From assembly GCA_963825305.1 (NCBI GenBank), contig CAWGTA010000009.1, positions 930,001 to 994,000 of the forward strand: a stretch of 64,000 nucleotides of DNA. The letters are read 5' to 3'. This document shows, one piece after another, positions 1-8,193 of the stretch (position 1 is its first letter; every line of letters begins with the position of its first letter). The notes under the pieces were generated by a model. That model did not search any database, had not been told where the DNA came from, and saw nothing but the letters and a program-made list of their open reading frames with translations. This stretch comes from PSRJ01 sp963825305. Its GTDB lineage: Bacteria > Acidobacteriota > Terriglobia > Bryobacterales > Bryobacteraceae. Position numbers and translations under genes: made by a program.

Positions 1-476
1 CTGTGCGGGTGGCCGATGGTATCGAGCCGGGTCTTCTCGTTGAAGCCGACGGTGTCGATGACCAGCGTGTCGCCCTCCCAATGCCCTACAGAGTTTCCTG
101 CCCAGGTCGCGTCCACCGTCTTCGGATGAGCTCGTCCATCCGTGGGGATCACCTTGTAGGTCTGCCATGCTTCAAACAAGATGGCGATGCGGTTCGGTTC
201 CTGCATGATCTCCATGGGCATGGGCGTATTCATCAGGCGGGTCCAGCCCAAGGGCAGGCAGTTGGCGGCGTAGTCGAACTTCTCGGCATCGTAATTCTTG
301 AAGTCCTGCTCGCCCCACGCGGTGAACGGCGGCTTGGCCACACCGCGCAACATGTTGGGCGTGTATGGGATCTCCCAAACGCCGCTTAGCGACGGCTTGC
401 CATCCGCCGCGCGCGGAGGACCCTCGGCAAACAGAGGCAGGGCGGCAGCGATCAGGATGGGAAGAATCGCTCTCAC
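1..476 (-). CDS. Secreted protein of unknown function, 3' end cut by window edge
   Basis: A GTG-started reading frame stays open for 158 codons from 476 to the left edge, so the C-terminus is missing. It begins with a signal peptide (hydrophobic residues 4-17, ending LFAEG), followed by DGKPSLSGVWE at about 25-35 and GWTRLMNTPMPMEI near residue 82. These motifs recall a family of secreted proteins expanded in Acidobacteria, of unknown function. The start codon overlaps the stop of the upstream tannase-like gene (bases 473-476), so the two are probably co-translated. The GTG start is chosen because it gives a complete signal peptide. Function cannot be stated. Confidence 0.7.
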   Translation of the reverse strand, partial: MRAILPILIAAALPLFAEGPPRAADGKPSLSGVWEIPYTPNMLRGVAKPPFTAWGEQDFKNYDAEKFDYAANCLPLGWTRLMNTPMPMEIMQEPNRIAILFEAWQTYKVIPTDGRAHPKTVDATWAGNSVGHWEGDTLVIDTVGFNEKTRLDTIGHPH

Positions 477-1969
477 TTGGAAGGCTCCTTACAGGCGAAA
501 TTCTGAGCGTCGTCGATGCTTCCCGATCCCTTATACTGCGCCACCTGCGGATACGGGCAAAGCGGGCGCGTGCGGTCTATCTTGCCTGCCGTGCTGTGCG
601 AGGCGATGATCCGTTCCGGCGCCTTGCTCTTTTCCACCCACTCTTCGAGCGCGCCCACCTTATCGAATACGTTGGGACCGTCGCCGCCGCCGCAGTGGCC
701 CATCCCCGGCTCCAGAAACAGCCGGATACTGTTGGAGGTTTTGGCGGCGCCGCCCATGGTATCCACCACGCTGTCGTAGTACTTGATGGTGGATAGCGCG
801 GCGATGTTGGGATCGCTCCAGCCGTGATACAGCAGCAGCTTGCCGTTGTGTCCGAAGTAAGTTGCCAGGTTCGGATCGGTGGCATTCATGACCACGTTGC
901 CGGGCTGTTCGGAGCGCACAATGTCGCTATCGAAGTTGAAGGTACGCCAGTCCCAGTTGGGGTCCTGGAAGACCACGTACTTATAGTGGTCGAACATAAC
1001 AGCGGAGGGATCCGGACCCGCTCCCAAAACCGCCCAGCCCAGTTCGGTGCCCGGCACGAGCGAAGGAAACAGTTGCGCGCCAGTTCGCGGATTGGTGGCC
1101 GCGGTGTAGATCTTCCGTGCGGCTTCTACTTGAGGCGCGGTGAGGCAGGACGGGCCATCCGCGCCTTTGCACAGCAGCACCTTGGGATCGAAGTTGCAGC
1201 GCCGGGGATCTTCGATGAGGCCGTCCTTGACTCCGTCGCGCGCGTCGCATGCCTCCAGCACCGCCTGGTGGACCAGCGAATACTTGCTGGCGGGGATGTA
1301 GCTGGCCTGGTCTTTAAGGAGCGCGAATGCGATCCACATCGCGAGCGCGGTTCGATTGGCAGGCGCGCCCGCAATGATGCCATCGTAATCGTTGGGAAAA
1401 CGCTGCGCCTCTTTGAGACCCTGGCGGCCGCCCGTGGAGCAGCCATTCCAATACGAATACTTGGGCGCATTGCCGTAAAAGGCGTTCACGATGGCTTTCG
1501 CTTTCACGGTCATTTCGTGTTCCGACCGGTAGCCGAAATCGATCAGTTTTTCGGGATGGCCCAGCGCGAACTGGCCACTGCCGCCGGTGTGGCCCGTGTC
1601 GGTTGAGGCAGTGGCGTACCCGCTGCGCAGCGCTTCCGAGAGTTCGCGATAGCTGATGACGCCGGCCCAGCCGCCATTGCCGACCGCCTGGAACTTGCCG
1701 TTCCATCCAGCGGCCGGTAACCAGACCTCGATCTTGATATCGGAATCGCTGGTCGGCTTCAGCGTGGCAGATACACGGCAAAAAGCCGGCAGATCCCGGT
1801 AGGCGGTGGCGCTCCCGCGGCCTCCCGGCATGTTGAATTCTCCGGCACCGACGGATTGAGCGGACGTGATGGTGGTGTCCGGCAGTGCCAGTGAGCTGAG
1901 GCCTTCGCACGACGCGGCCAGGGCCGGCGCTGCGCACATCAAGATCGAAACCAGGAATCTGTAGTACAC
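473..1969 (-). CDS. Tannase/feruloyl esterase family secreted hydrolase
   Basis: Predicted secreted esterase of about 498 residues in the tannase family (alpha/beta hydrolase), whose members cleave feruloyl or galloyl esters from plant material. A GTG start at 1969 is preferred over the longer upstream frame because GGAGG lies four bases before it (1974-1978) and it gives a clean signal peptide (YYRFLVSILMCAAPALA). The nucleophile is Ser178 in GCSTGG, the acid Asp386 in HGWSDPN and the base His425 in PGMGHCGGGDG. Paired cysteines suit an exported protein. The substrate is not predictable. It overlaps the next secreted gene by four bases. Confidence 0.88.
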   Translation of the reverse strand: MYYRFLVSILMCAAPALAASCEGLSSLALPDTTITSAQSVGAGEFNMPGGRGSATAYRDLPAFCRVSATLKPTSDSDIKIEVWLPAAGWNGKFQAVGNGGWAGVISYRELSEALRSGYATASTDTGHTGGSGQFALGHPEKLIDFGYRSEHEMTVKAKAIVNAFYGNAPKYSYWNGCSTGGRQGLKEAQRFPNDYDGIIAGAPANRTALAMWIAFALLKDQASYIPASKYSLVHQAVLEACDARDGVKDGLIEDPRRCNFDPKVLLCKGADGPSCLTAPQVEAARKIYTAATNPRTGAQLFPSLVPGTELGWAVLGAGPDPSAVMFDHYKYVVFQDPNWDWRTFNFDSDIVRSEQPGNVVMNATDPNLATYFGHNGKLLLYHGWSDPNIAALSTIKYYDSVVDTMGGAAKTSNSIRLFLEPGMGHCGGGDGPNVFDKVGALEEWVEKSKAPERIIASHSTAGKIDRTRPLCPYPQVAQYKGSGSIDDAQNFACKEPSK

Positions 1970-2023
1970 GATGCCTCCTGCCAACCTTCTGATTTGCCGA
2001 GTATTATATCGCAGGCGTGCAGC

Positions 2024-2057
2024 AAAACCGGACACAGGCCGGGAGGCCTGTGGTACG
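2024..2057. repeat. Palindromic intergenic repeat, family C
   Basis: Reads AAAACCGGACACAGGC, a short centre, then GCCTGTGGTAC. Near copies lie at 13454-13486 and, inverted, at 54954-54988. The arms CACAGGCC and GGCCTGTG would form a hairpin between the esterase leader and the end of the SIMPL gene. Confidence 0.75.
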
Positions 2058-2065
2058 CTAAACTC

Positions 2066-2759
2066 CTACTGTAATGCGACGGTCAACGTTACTGTGGCGC
2101 GGACTTCGACAGTGCCCGGCTCAATGGGAGTGGGCGCGGCCGTGGCGGCGGCCGCAAACTGGCGCACCACCGGCCGTATGACTCCGGGGTTGCCTTGCTC
2201 CAGAAGGAGCACGCGACCCAAATGCATTCCCATCGCAGCCGCCATCGCTTCCGCATTGCCGCGCGCTTCCCGCACGGCCTCGCCCAGAGCTTGAGCGCGC
2301 GCCGGAGCCTCGTTCTTCACCGTGAATTGCACACCCTGAATCCGATTGGCGCCCCCAGCGACCACCACGTCGATTAGCTTTCCCAATCCCGCCAGGTCGG
2401 TGGTGGTCACCTCGACCGTGTTGTTGGCGGTGTAGCCGTTGATGGTGGGCTGACCCCCGTCTCTGGGGTATTGATAGTTCGGGTTGAGCGAATACCCGGA
2501 AGTTCGGATCTCGCCCGCGCTGCCCAGCGCGGTACGCAATTTGTCGAGCGTCGCCTGAAGTTGGGTGGCATTTTGCGCGGCCGCTGCCTGCGCCGTGGGA
2601 GCTTGCGTCACCACCCCGATATTCAGCTTGGCCTGATCCGGTTTGGTCTGGATCACCGCCTCGCCCGTGGCCTGCACCGATGGCGGCCGCGGGTCAGACT
2701 GCGCCGCCTGCGTACCACGGAATTAGTGCCAACATCGCCGCTGAAACCCGCCATTTCAT
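2066..2759 (-). CDS. SIMPL-domain (DUF541) periplasmic protein, signal peptide out of frame
   Basis: The body (2066-2677, 203 residues from a GTG) matches the SIMPL/DUF541 family: an opening QATGEAVIQTKPDQA strand, then a beta-alpha fold with VTTTDLAGLGKLIDVVV and a C-terminal VRATVTLTVALQ strand. Family members are periplasmic and of uncertain role. Upstream there is a good start: GGAGGAGG before an ATG at 2759, coding MKWRVSAAMLALIP and then running into a stop after 21 codons. Skipping one base near 2717 joins this to GTQAAQSDPRPPSV and the body, giving an ideal signal peptide. So either one base is surplus (mutation or sequencing error), or the protein starts internally and stays in the cytoplasm. 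Confidence 0.75.
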
Positions 2760-2789
2760 GCGTGACCTCCTCCTCTATCATGGTAGCAA

Positions 2790-2860
2790 CCGCTCCCTCC
2801 GGTCACGGCTCAGTATGGGGTCGTAACGCCTCGTTACTGAGCCGTGACCACAGGGAGCGG
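2790..2860. repeat. Palindromic intergenic repeat, family A
   Basis: Left arm 2790-2815 (CCGCTCCCTCCGGTCACGGC then TCAGTA) pairs with right arm 2835-2860 over 24 of 26 bases, with a 19-base loop. Related elements lie at 32330-32364, 57328-57390 and 59119-59258. It sits between the divergent SIMPL and Rrf2 genes. The rest of 2861-2969 is the upstream region of the Rrf2 gene, with no clear promoter seen. Confidence 0.85.
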
Positions 2861-2969
2861 TCTTAGCAGACTGCCTATCTCCTCATCGCAAAAAGAGATA
2901 CTTGATTTCAATGCCTGCCGCATTTTAAGATAACGAGATAGAGCTTTCCGAATTCCGCAGGAGTGAAGA

Positions 2970-3446
2970 ATGATTTATTCGCGTTCCGCCGAGTATGCGA
3001 TTCGAGCCTTTGTGCATCTGGCTCAGGTGCCCGATGGCAAGTTCGCCATGGTGAAGAATATCGCGGAGCAGGAGGATATTCCTGCCCACTTTCTGGCCAA
3101 GATTCTGCAGCAACTGGCACGTAAGGGTCTGCTTCGCTCCAGTAAGGGTCCGACCGGCGGATTCGCGTTGCGCGTAGATCCAAGTGAGATCCGGCTGCTG
3201 GATATCGTCGAAGCCCTCGACGGCCTGGCCCCTTACCAACAGTGCGCCAGCGGACTTTCGGAGTGCTCAGACGACATGCCCTGCTCCATGCACGATAGCT
3301 GGGTAGCCCTGCGTTCGCGTATCATGGATTACTTAGGGCGGAATACGATCGCTGACTTGGCCAAAGCGCTGGAGATCAAGAAGAAGAACCTGGCCATGAC
3401 AAAAGGGCGCAAATCCAAGCGGCCGGTTACCGCAAAACGGGCATAG
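2970..3446 (+). CDS. Rrf2/IscR-family transcriptional regulator
   Basis: A 158-residue Rrf2-family repressor. The winged helix-turn-helix occupies roughly residues 1-75 (MIYSRSAEYAIRAFVHLA; AHFLAKILQQLARKGLLRS; KGPTGGFAL). Cys92, Cys99 and Cys105 match the Fe-S ligand triad of IscR/NsrR-type regulators, so a redox- or iron-sulfur-responsive cluster is likely. A basic tail (KKKNLAMTKGRKSKRP) follows the dimerisation helix. AGGAG precedes the ATG. It is transcribed towards clpP with a 47-base gap. It lacks the adjacent iscS/suf genes that would mark it as IscR itself, so the specific signal is unknown. Confidence 0.9.
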   Translation: MIYSRSAEYAIRAFVHLAQVPDGKFAMVKNIAEQEDIPAHFLAKILQQLARKGLLRSSKGPTGGFALRVDPSEIRLLDIVEALDGLAPYQQCASGLSECSDDMPCSMHDSWVALRSRIMDYLGRNTIADLAKALEIKKKNLAMTKGRKSKRPVTAKRA

Positions 3447-3493
3447 GGCTGGGCGGGCCCAGCTTTTTTCCAACAACTGAATCCGGAGGCACG

Positions 3494-4114
3494 ATGGGAC
3501 ACTCAGTCCTCGTCCCCATGGTGGTCGAACAGACTTCCCGGGGCGAACGCGCGTACGACATCTATTCGAGGCTGCTCAAAGAGAACATCATCTTTCTGGG
3601 AACGCCGATCGATGACCAGGTTGCCAACCTGATCATCGCCCAGTTGCTCTTCCTGGAAGCCGAAGATCCTGAAAAGGATATTTCGATTTACATCAATTCG
3701 CCGGGCGGTTCCATCACCGCCGGACTGGCGATTCTGGACACGATGGCCTTCATCCGCCCGGACATCGTGACGATTTGCGTGGGGCAGGCGGCCTCCATGG
3801 CGGCGGTGCTGCTGGCCAAAGGCACCAAGGGAAAGCGCTTCAGCCTGCCGAACTCGCGCATCATGATTCACCAGCCATCCATGCAGGGCCTGGCGGGACA
3901 GGCCGCCGATATCGACATCTACGCGCGCGAGATTCTGCGCATGCGTGAGATCTTGAACGGCATGCTGGCCGACGCCACGGGACAGCCGGTGGACCGGATT
4001 GCCAAAGATGTGGATCGCGACTACATCATGGAGCCGGATGGCGCCGTGGAATACGGCATGATCGACCGCGTCATATCGAGCCGTGATTTGGCGCCGGTGC
4101 CCGTGAAGGGGTAG
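3494..4114 (+). CDS. clpP: ATP-dependent Clp protease proteolytic subunit
   Basis: ClpP, the tetradecameric serine peptidase that degrades proteins unfolded by ClpX/ClpA/ClpC in the cytoplasm. The 206-residue length is typical. The catalytic triad is visible: Ser101 in GQAASMAAVLL, His126 in IMIHQPS and Asp176 in VDRDYIM. The oxyanion loop NSPGGSITAG is intact. A ribosome-binding site (CCGGAGGC) precedes the ATG. clpX is not adjacent; msrA follows after four bases, suggesting a protein quality-control operon. Confidence 0.97.
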   Translation: MGHSVLVPMVVEQTSRGERAYDIYSRLLKENIIFLGTPIDDQVANLIIAQLLFLEAEDPEKDISIYINSPGGSITAGLAILDTMAFIRPDIVTICVGQAASMAAVLLAKGTKGKRFSLPNSRIMIHQPSMQGLAGQAADIDIYAREILRMREILNGMLADATGQPVDRIAKDVDRDYIMEPDGAVEYGMIDRVISSRDLAPVPVKG

Positions 4115-4118
4115 CGCG

Positions 4119-4682
4119 GTGGCGCAGTCCGAAACGGCCGCGCAGTCCGAAGTCGCAACGCTGGCAGGCGGCTGCTTCTGGTGTCTCGAAGCCGTCTATC
4201 AGGAAATGCAAGGTGTACGCGCCGTGGAGTCTGGATACATGGGCGGACACCTTGCCAACCCCAGCTACGAAGCCGTGTGCAGCGGGTCGACGGGACATGC
4301 CGAGGCGGTGCAGGTTACCTTCGACCCGACGGTCACCACGTTCGCCGACATCCTGAAAGTATTCTTCGCCATCCACGATCCCACCACGCTCAACCGGCAG
4401 GGTAATGACGTGGGCACGCAGTACCGCTCCGCGATTTTCTATCATGACGACCGGCAGCGGGCCACCGCGGAGGAAGTGATCCGGGAATTGAATGCCGAAC
4501 AGATCTTCCCGTCGCCCATCGTGACGGAGGTCCAGCCGGCTTCCACGTTTTACAAAGCCGAGGACTACCATCAGGAATACTTCCGCAATCATCCGCGGCA
4601 GCCCTACTGCTCGTACGTGGTAGCTCCCAAGGTCCAGAAGTTTCGCCAGAAGTTCGCCGCCAAGCTGCGCGCCGGCCAATGA
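4119..4682 (+). CDS. msrA: Peptide-methionine (S)-S-oxide reductase
   Basis: MsrA repairs oxidised methionine by reducing the S-epimer of methionine sulfoxide. The protein is 187 residues with nucleophile Cys19 in GGCFWC, followed by family motifs GYMGGHLANPSYEAVCSGSTGHAEAV and GTQYRSAIFYHDD, here given as short blocks. The start is a GTG four bases after clpP. C-terminal cysteine in YCSYVV may serve as a resolving thiol. It lacks a signal peptide, so it acts in the cytoplasm. Pairing with clpP suggests joint expression under damage or oxidative stress. Confidence 0.95.
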   Translation: MAQSETAAQSEVATLAGGCFWCLEAVYQEMQGVRAVESGYMGGHLANPSYEAVCSGSTGHAEAVQVTFDPTVTTFADILKVFFAIHDPTTLNRQGNDVGTQYRSAIFYHDDRQRATAEEVIRELNAEQIFPSPIVTEVQPASTFYKAEDYHQEYFRNHPRQPYCSYVVAPKVQKFRQKFAAKLRAGQ

Positions 4683-4750
4683 TAACTTTGGTTTGTTGAC
4701 TTGAAAGCTAACTCGCGACCGTGTTAATTTTCGAGCCGGGAGTATTGCTA

Positions 4751-4993
4751 ATGGAGCTGACGAGTCCGGAAGTGATCGCCCAGTTATTGTCGGAGCACAG
4801 AGCGACGCGGCGGAGCCGCCCCATGGCAACGCCCGTCAAAGTAGTCCAACGTGTGGTTAAGCGGCGCTGCCAATGTGGCGTGTGCCTGTTCTGCATGGAA
4901 AACGCCCGGTGGGATCGGATCTTTAAGGAAAAATTCGCCGACCCGGATTACTACAAAGGCGTTCCCGTTCGTTTCTCATCGCCCCTGCGCTAG
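4751..4993 (+). CDS. Small Cys-cluster protein of unknown function
   Basis: An 80-residue cytoplasmic protein that I do not recognise as a named family. The ATG at 4751 is preferred over an upstream start because GGGAG (4738-4742) lies eight bases before it. The core is RRCQCGVCLFCMENARWDR, a tight CxCxxCxxC cluster suited to one zinc ion or an Fe-S cluster, followed by IFKEKFADPDYYKG. The N-terminal half is basic and helical (RATRRSRP, VKVVQRVVKRR), which could contact nucleic acid. It stands alone between msrA and a secreted hydrolase. Confidence 0.75.
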   Translation: MELTSPEVIAQLLSEHRATRRSRPMATPVKVVQRVVKRRCQCGVCLFCMENARWDRIFKEKFADPDYYKGVPVRFSSPLR

Positions 4994-5002
4994 TTTCTGA
5001 GA

Positions 5003-5022
5003 GGCAGACCCGGTAGTCTGCC
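5003..5022. repeat. Short palindromic repeat, family D
   Basis: GGCAGACCCGGTAGTCTGCC: arms GGCAGAC and GTCTGCC around six bases. A longer relative with the same arms lies at 45960-45989. No T-run follows, so terminator function is uncertain. Confidence 0.55.
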
Positions 5023-5055
5023 CAAGCGCGCGGCGCAATTTGCTACCATCAGCCC

Positions 5056-6519
5056 ATGCCGCGCTTCGGCGTGTGCCTGTTGGCGCTGGCCTGTTGCGGC
5101 CCGGTGGGCGCGCAGACCGCGGCGATGGCGCGCGCCGCATCCGTTGCCTTCCATTCCGAACGAGACACCCTCTCCCTGACCGGCCAGCAGCAGCTGGAAG
5201 CGGATCAGCTCGATCAAGACGCGCAGCACCAAGTGCAGGCCGGCCAGTTTGGAGAAGCGTTGCGGCGCTATGCCCACGCCACTGCTTTAATGCGGGACGC
5301 GGCTTGGACCCCCGCCCTGCAATTTGCAGCGTCGCTCCAAGGCCGCATCGATCACGCCATGCTCGATCCCGGCAAGCCCGTGACTCTGGCGCTCACCGCG
5401 CTCTACCCCAGTAAGGGCACATCAGTCGTCTCGGTCTTTCTCGTCTCAACCGTCAAAGAAGGCCCTGCCGAGCGGGAATTGTTGCGTAACGCTGAGGTGG
5501 AATCCACTCGCCTGCCGTTCACCACGCGCGTCATCATCCCGGAGACGGCGACCGGCACCTATCACCTCGAACTGCGGGTGGCGGCGCCCAATGCGCCCGA
5601 GGCTGTGCGCGAGCTGTTCGTGAAGACGTTTCCAGTGCACGTCGAGCGCCTCTCGGAGGAGGCACGGACCCTGCGGGAGCGCTTGGCGAAACAGCAGCGG
5701 CGCGATTCCCCCGGGCTCGCTACTGCCGAATATGCGCTCCAGTTCTACGAGCGGACCGACCGCGGTGAGGAGGGCGTGCGACGCTTCGGCCGCTATCCGT
5801 TCCGTGAGCAGTTCATTGCCGCCAATGCCATCCTGGACGCTTTGGATGCCGGTCGGAACCCGTTTGGAGCCAACCACGGCGATTTCCATCGGGCCTACCG
5901 TTCGCCGGTGGATGGAACCCTGCAACCCTACCGGATCCTCATTCCCGACCAGTACAACGGCGCACGGCCCGCTCCTTTGCTGGTCGCGCTGCACGGCGCG
6001 GGCGGCGATGAGAGCGATTTTTTCGAAGATTACCCGGCCGCTCCGCTACAGCCCGAGGCCCAGCGGCACGGCTTCATCGTCGTCTGTCCCAAGGGCCGCG
6101 ACCCGCAATCGGGCTATCGCGGCGCAGCCGGCCAGGATGTCTTGGACGTTGTGGCGGAAGTGCGCCGCGAGTACCGCATCGATGCTGGCCGCATCTATCT
6201 CATGGGCCACTCCATGGGTGCGTACGCCACCTGGCGGCTGGCCATGGAGCATCCGGATCTGTTCGCCGCCCTGGGCCCGATTTCCGGCGGCGGCGATCCC
6301 CACGGCATGGCGAAGATCCGTCACATCCCGCAATACATCGTACACGGAGCCAATGACCAGACGGTGCCGGTGGCGCAGTCGCGCGCGATGGCTCAGGCCG
6401 CGCGGCAAGGTCACGCCGAAGTGGTCTACGTGGAAGTGCCCGGCGCCGGCCACTACGATGCCGTCATCGGCCAATTCGGCCCGATGATGGATTTCTTCGC
6501 AAGGCAGGCGAAGCGGTGA
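5056..6519 (+). CDS. Secreted alpha/beta hydrolase (prolyl-oligopeptidase/PHB-depolymerase-like)
   Basis: A 487-residue exported hydrolase. A signal peptide (VCLLALACCGPVGAQ) leads into an N-terminal helical and beta-rich domain of about 280 residues, then an alpha/beta hydrolase domain. Catalytic elements are the oxyanion segment ALHGAGGDESDF, nucleophile Ser in GHSMGAYATWRLA, Asp in GANDQTVP and His in PGAGHYDAV. The fold resembles esterases of the LpqC/PHB-depolymerase and S9 peptidase groups. The substrate is not evident; an ester or peptide bond in exogenous polymer is an inference. It ends convergently with glpK. Confidence 0.82.
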   Translation: MPRFGVCLLALACCGPVGAQTAAMARAASVAFHSERDTLSLTGQQQLEADQLDQDAQHQVQAGQFGEALRRYAHATALMRDAAWTPALQFAASLQGRIDHAMLDPGKPVTLALTALYPSKGTSVVSVFLVSTVKEGPAERELLRNAEVESTRLPFTTRVIIPETATGTYHLELRVAAPNAPEAVRELFVKTFPVHVERLSEEARTLRERLAKQQRRDSPGLATAEYALQFYERTDRGEEGVRRFGRYPFREQFIAANAILDALDAGRNPFGANHGDFHRAYRSPVDGTLQPYRILIPDQYNGARPAPLLVALHGAGGDESDFFEDYPAAPLQPEAQRHGFIVVCPKGRDPQSGYRGAAGQDVLDVVAEVRREYRIDAGRIYLMGHSMGAYATWRLAMEHPDLFAALGPISGGGDPHGMAKIRHIPQYIVHGANDQTVPVAQSRAMAQAARQGHAEVVYVEVPGAGHYDAVIGQFGPMMDFFARQAKR

Positions 6520-6525
6520 GACTCG

Positions 6526-6561
6526 CACCGGCGACAAGGATCGCCGGCGTTACGGCCGGTC
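6526..6561. repeat. Palindromic repeat, family B, partial copy
   Basis: CACCGGCGACAAGGATCGCC then GGCGTTACGGCCGG matches the first two thirds of the family B element at 9284-9338. It separates the convergent ends of the hydrolase and glpK. Confidence 0.65.
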
Positions 6562-6571
6562 GAGTGACGAA

Positions 6572-8059
6572 CTATTCCAGCCAATCGAACGACCGGGTGA
6601 CCGCCTTCTTCCAGAAAGAGTACATCTGCTCCCGGCGCGTCCGATCCATGGCGGGCTTCCAGGTATGATCCACCGACCAGCGCGAGCGCAGGTCGTCGAT
6701 GCTTTCGAAGAAGCCGGTGGCGAGTCCGGCGGCATAGGCTGCTCCCAAAGCAGTGGTCTCTTTCACAACCGGGCGGACCACTTCGCGGTCGAGAATGTCT
6801 GCCTGAAACTGCATCAATAGATCGTTCTCAACCATGCCGCCATCGGTCCGCAAGGTCGCCAGAGGGATGCCGGAATCCTGCTCCATGGCCTCCACCACTT
6901 CGCGCGTCTGGAAGGCCGTGGCTTCGAGCACGGCGCGGGCCAGGTGCCCCTGGTTGGTGTACCGCGTCAGCCCGGCGATCACGCCGCGGGCGTTATGTTT
7001 CCAATACGGCGCGTACAGTCCCGAGAACGCCGGAACGAAGTAGATCCCGCCGTTGTCGTCCACCGTTCGGGCCAGCGCTTCAATTTCGGCGCTGTGGCGG
7101 ATGAGCCCGAAGTTGTCGCGGATCCATTGCACCAGCGCGCCGGTAATGGCGATGCTGCCTTCCAGAGCGTAATTGGCCGGCTGATCCTTCAGGCGGAACG
7201 CCACGGTCGTGAGCAGGCCGCACCGCGACGGAACAAGGTCCCGCCCCGTGTTCATGAGCAGGAAACACCCGGTGCCATAAGTGTTCTTGGCTTCGCCCGC
7301 GCGGAAGCACGTCTGCCCTACCAGGGCCGCCTGCTGATCCCCCAGGATGCCGGCAATGGGAACGCCTTTCACGGATGCAAGCGTGGCCGCGCCGTAGCAT
7401 TCGCTGCTCGAACAGATGTGGGGCAAAATCTGCGGTGGGATCCGGAAGGCGCTCAGAAGTTCCGGGTCCCACTCCAGGGTTTCCAGATTCATCAACTGGG
7501 TGCGGCTGGCGTTGGTGCAATCGGTGAGGTGCAAGCCGCCGGTCAGGCGCCACAGCAGAAACGTGTCGATAGTGCCGAAGAGAATGTCTCCCGCCTCTGC
7601 CTGCGCGCGCACGCCGGCAACGTTGTCGAGCAGCCAGCCAATCTTGAGACTGCTGAAGTAGGTGGAGAGGGGCAGGCCGGTCTTCGCGCGGAAGCGGTCG
7701 GGGCCCCCGGCGCGCGCCAACTCCGACACCGCGTCACCCACGCGCGTATCCTGCCACACCAGGGCATTGTGCACGGGGCGGCCGGTCCGCCGGTTCCAAA
7801 GGACCGTGGTCTCGCGCTGGTTGGTGATTCCGATGCCCGCCAGGTCGCCGGGCTCTAGGCCGCCCTGGGCCATCGCCTGGGAGATCACTTCCTGGGTGCG
7901 GGCCCAGATTTCCTCGGGATCATGCTCCACCCATCCCGGCTGCGGATAGATCTGCCGGTGCTCTTTCTGCGCGGACGCGGCGATCCGGCCGGAGCGGTCG
8001 AAAACAATAAACCGCGTGCTGGTGGTGCCTTGATCCAAGGCGCCGATGTAACTGGGCAT
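6572..8059 (-). CDS. glpK: Glycerol kinase
   Basis: FGGY-family carbohydrate kinase of 495 residues, the usual GlpK length, which phosphorylates glycerol to glycerol 3-phosphate with ATP. The N-terminal phosphate loop is ALDQGTTSTRFIVFD; later blocks include TNQRETTVLWNRRTGRP, WQDTRV, GILGDQQAALVGQ, NTYGTGCFLL and the C-terminal RTDGGMVENDLLMQ, characteristic of glycerol rather than xylulose kinases. It follows gap on the same strand after 134 bases, linking glycerol entry to lower glycolysis. No glpF or glpD is adjacent. Confidence 0.96.
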   Translation of the reverse strand: MPSYIGALDQGTTSTRFIVFDRSGRIAASAQKEHRQIYPQPGWVEHDPEEIWARTQEVISQAMAQGGLEPGDLAGIGITNQRETTVLWNRRTGRPVHNALVWQDTRVGDAVSELARAGGPDRFRAKTGLPLSTYFSSLKIGWLLDNVAGVRAQAEAGDILFGTIDTFLLWRLTGGLHLTDCTNASRTQLMNLETLEWDPELLSAFRIPPQILPHICSSSECYGAATLASVKGVPIAGILGDQQAALVGQTCFRAGEAKNTYGTGCFLLMNTGRDLVPSRCGLLTTVAFRLKDQPANYALEGSIAITGALVQWIRDNFGLIRHSAEIEALARTVDDNGGIYFVPAFSGLYAPYWKHNARGVIAGLTRYTNQGHLARAVLEATAFQTREVVEAMEQDSGIPLATLRTDGGMVENDLLMQFQADILDREVVRPVVKETTALGAAYAAGLATGFFESIDDLRSRWSVDHTWKPAMDRTRREQMYSFWKKAVTRSFDWLE

Positions 8060-8067
8060 AAGACTAA

Positions 8068-8101
8068 AATACCGGGTCGCGATGAGTTGCGGCCCGGTAT
8101 T
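8068..8101 (-). terminator. Hairpin between gap and glpK
   Basis: A perfect nine-base stem, AATACCGGG with CCCGGTATT, around a 16-base loop, lies just upstream of glpK and downstream of gap. A second small hairpin (GGTGT/ACACC, 8123-8136) precedes it. Neither has a strong U-tract, so attenuation or transcript processing is as likely as termination. Confidence 0.4.
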
Positions 8102-8193
8102 TGGATCTCAGCAATGAGAGGTGGTGTCGAAACACCAATTACCCTGACTTCCGTTCCAGCCGAACGAATAGTTCAAATTTCTTTGGAGCGGAA

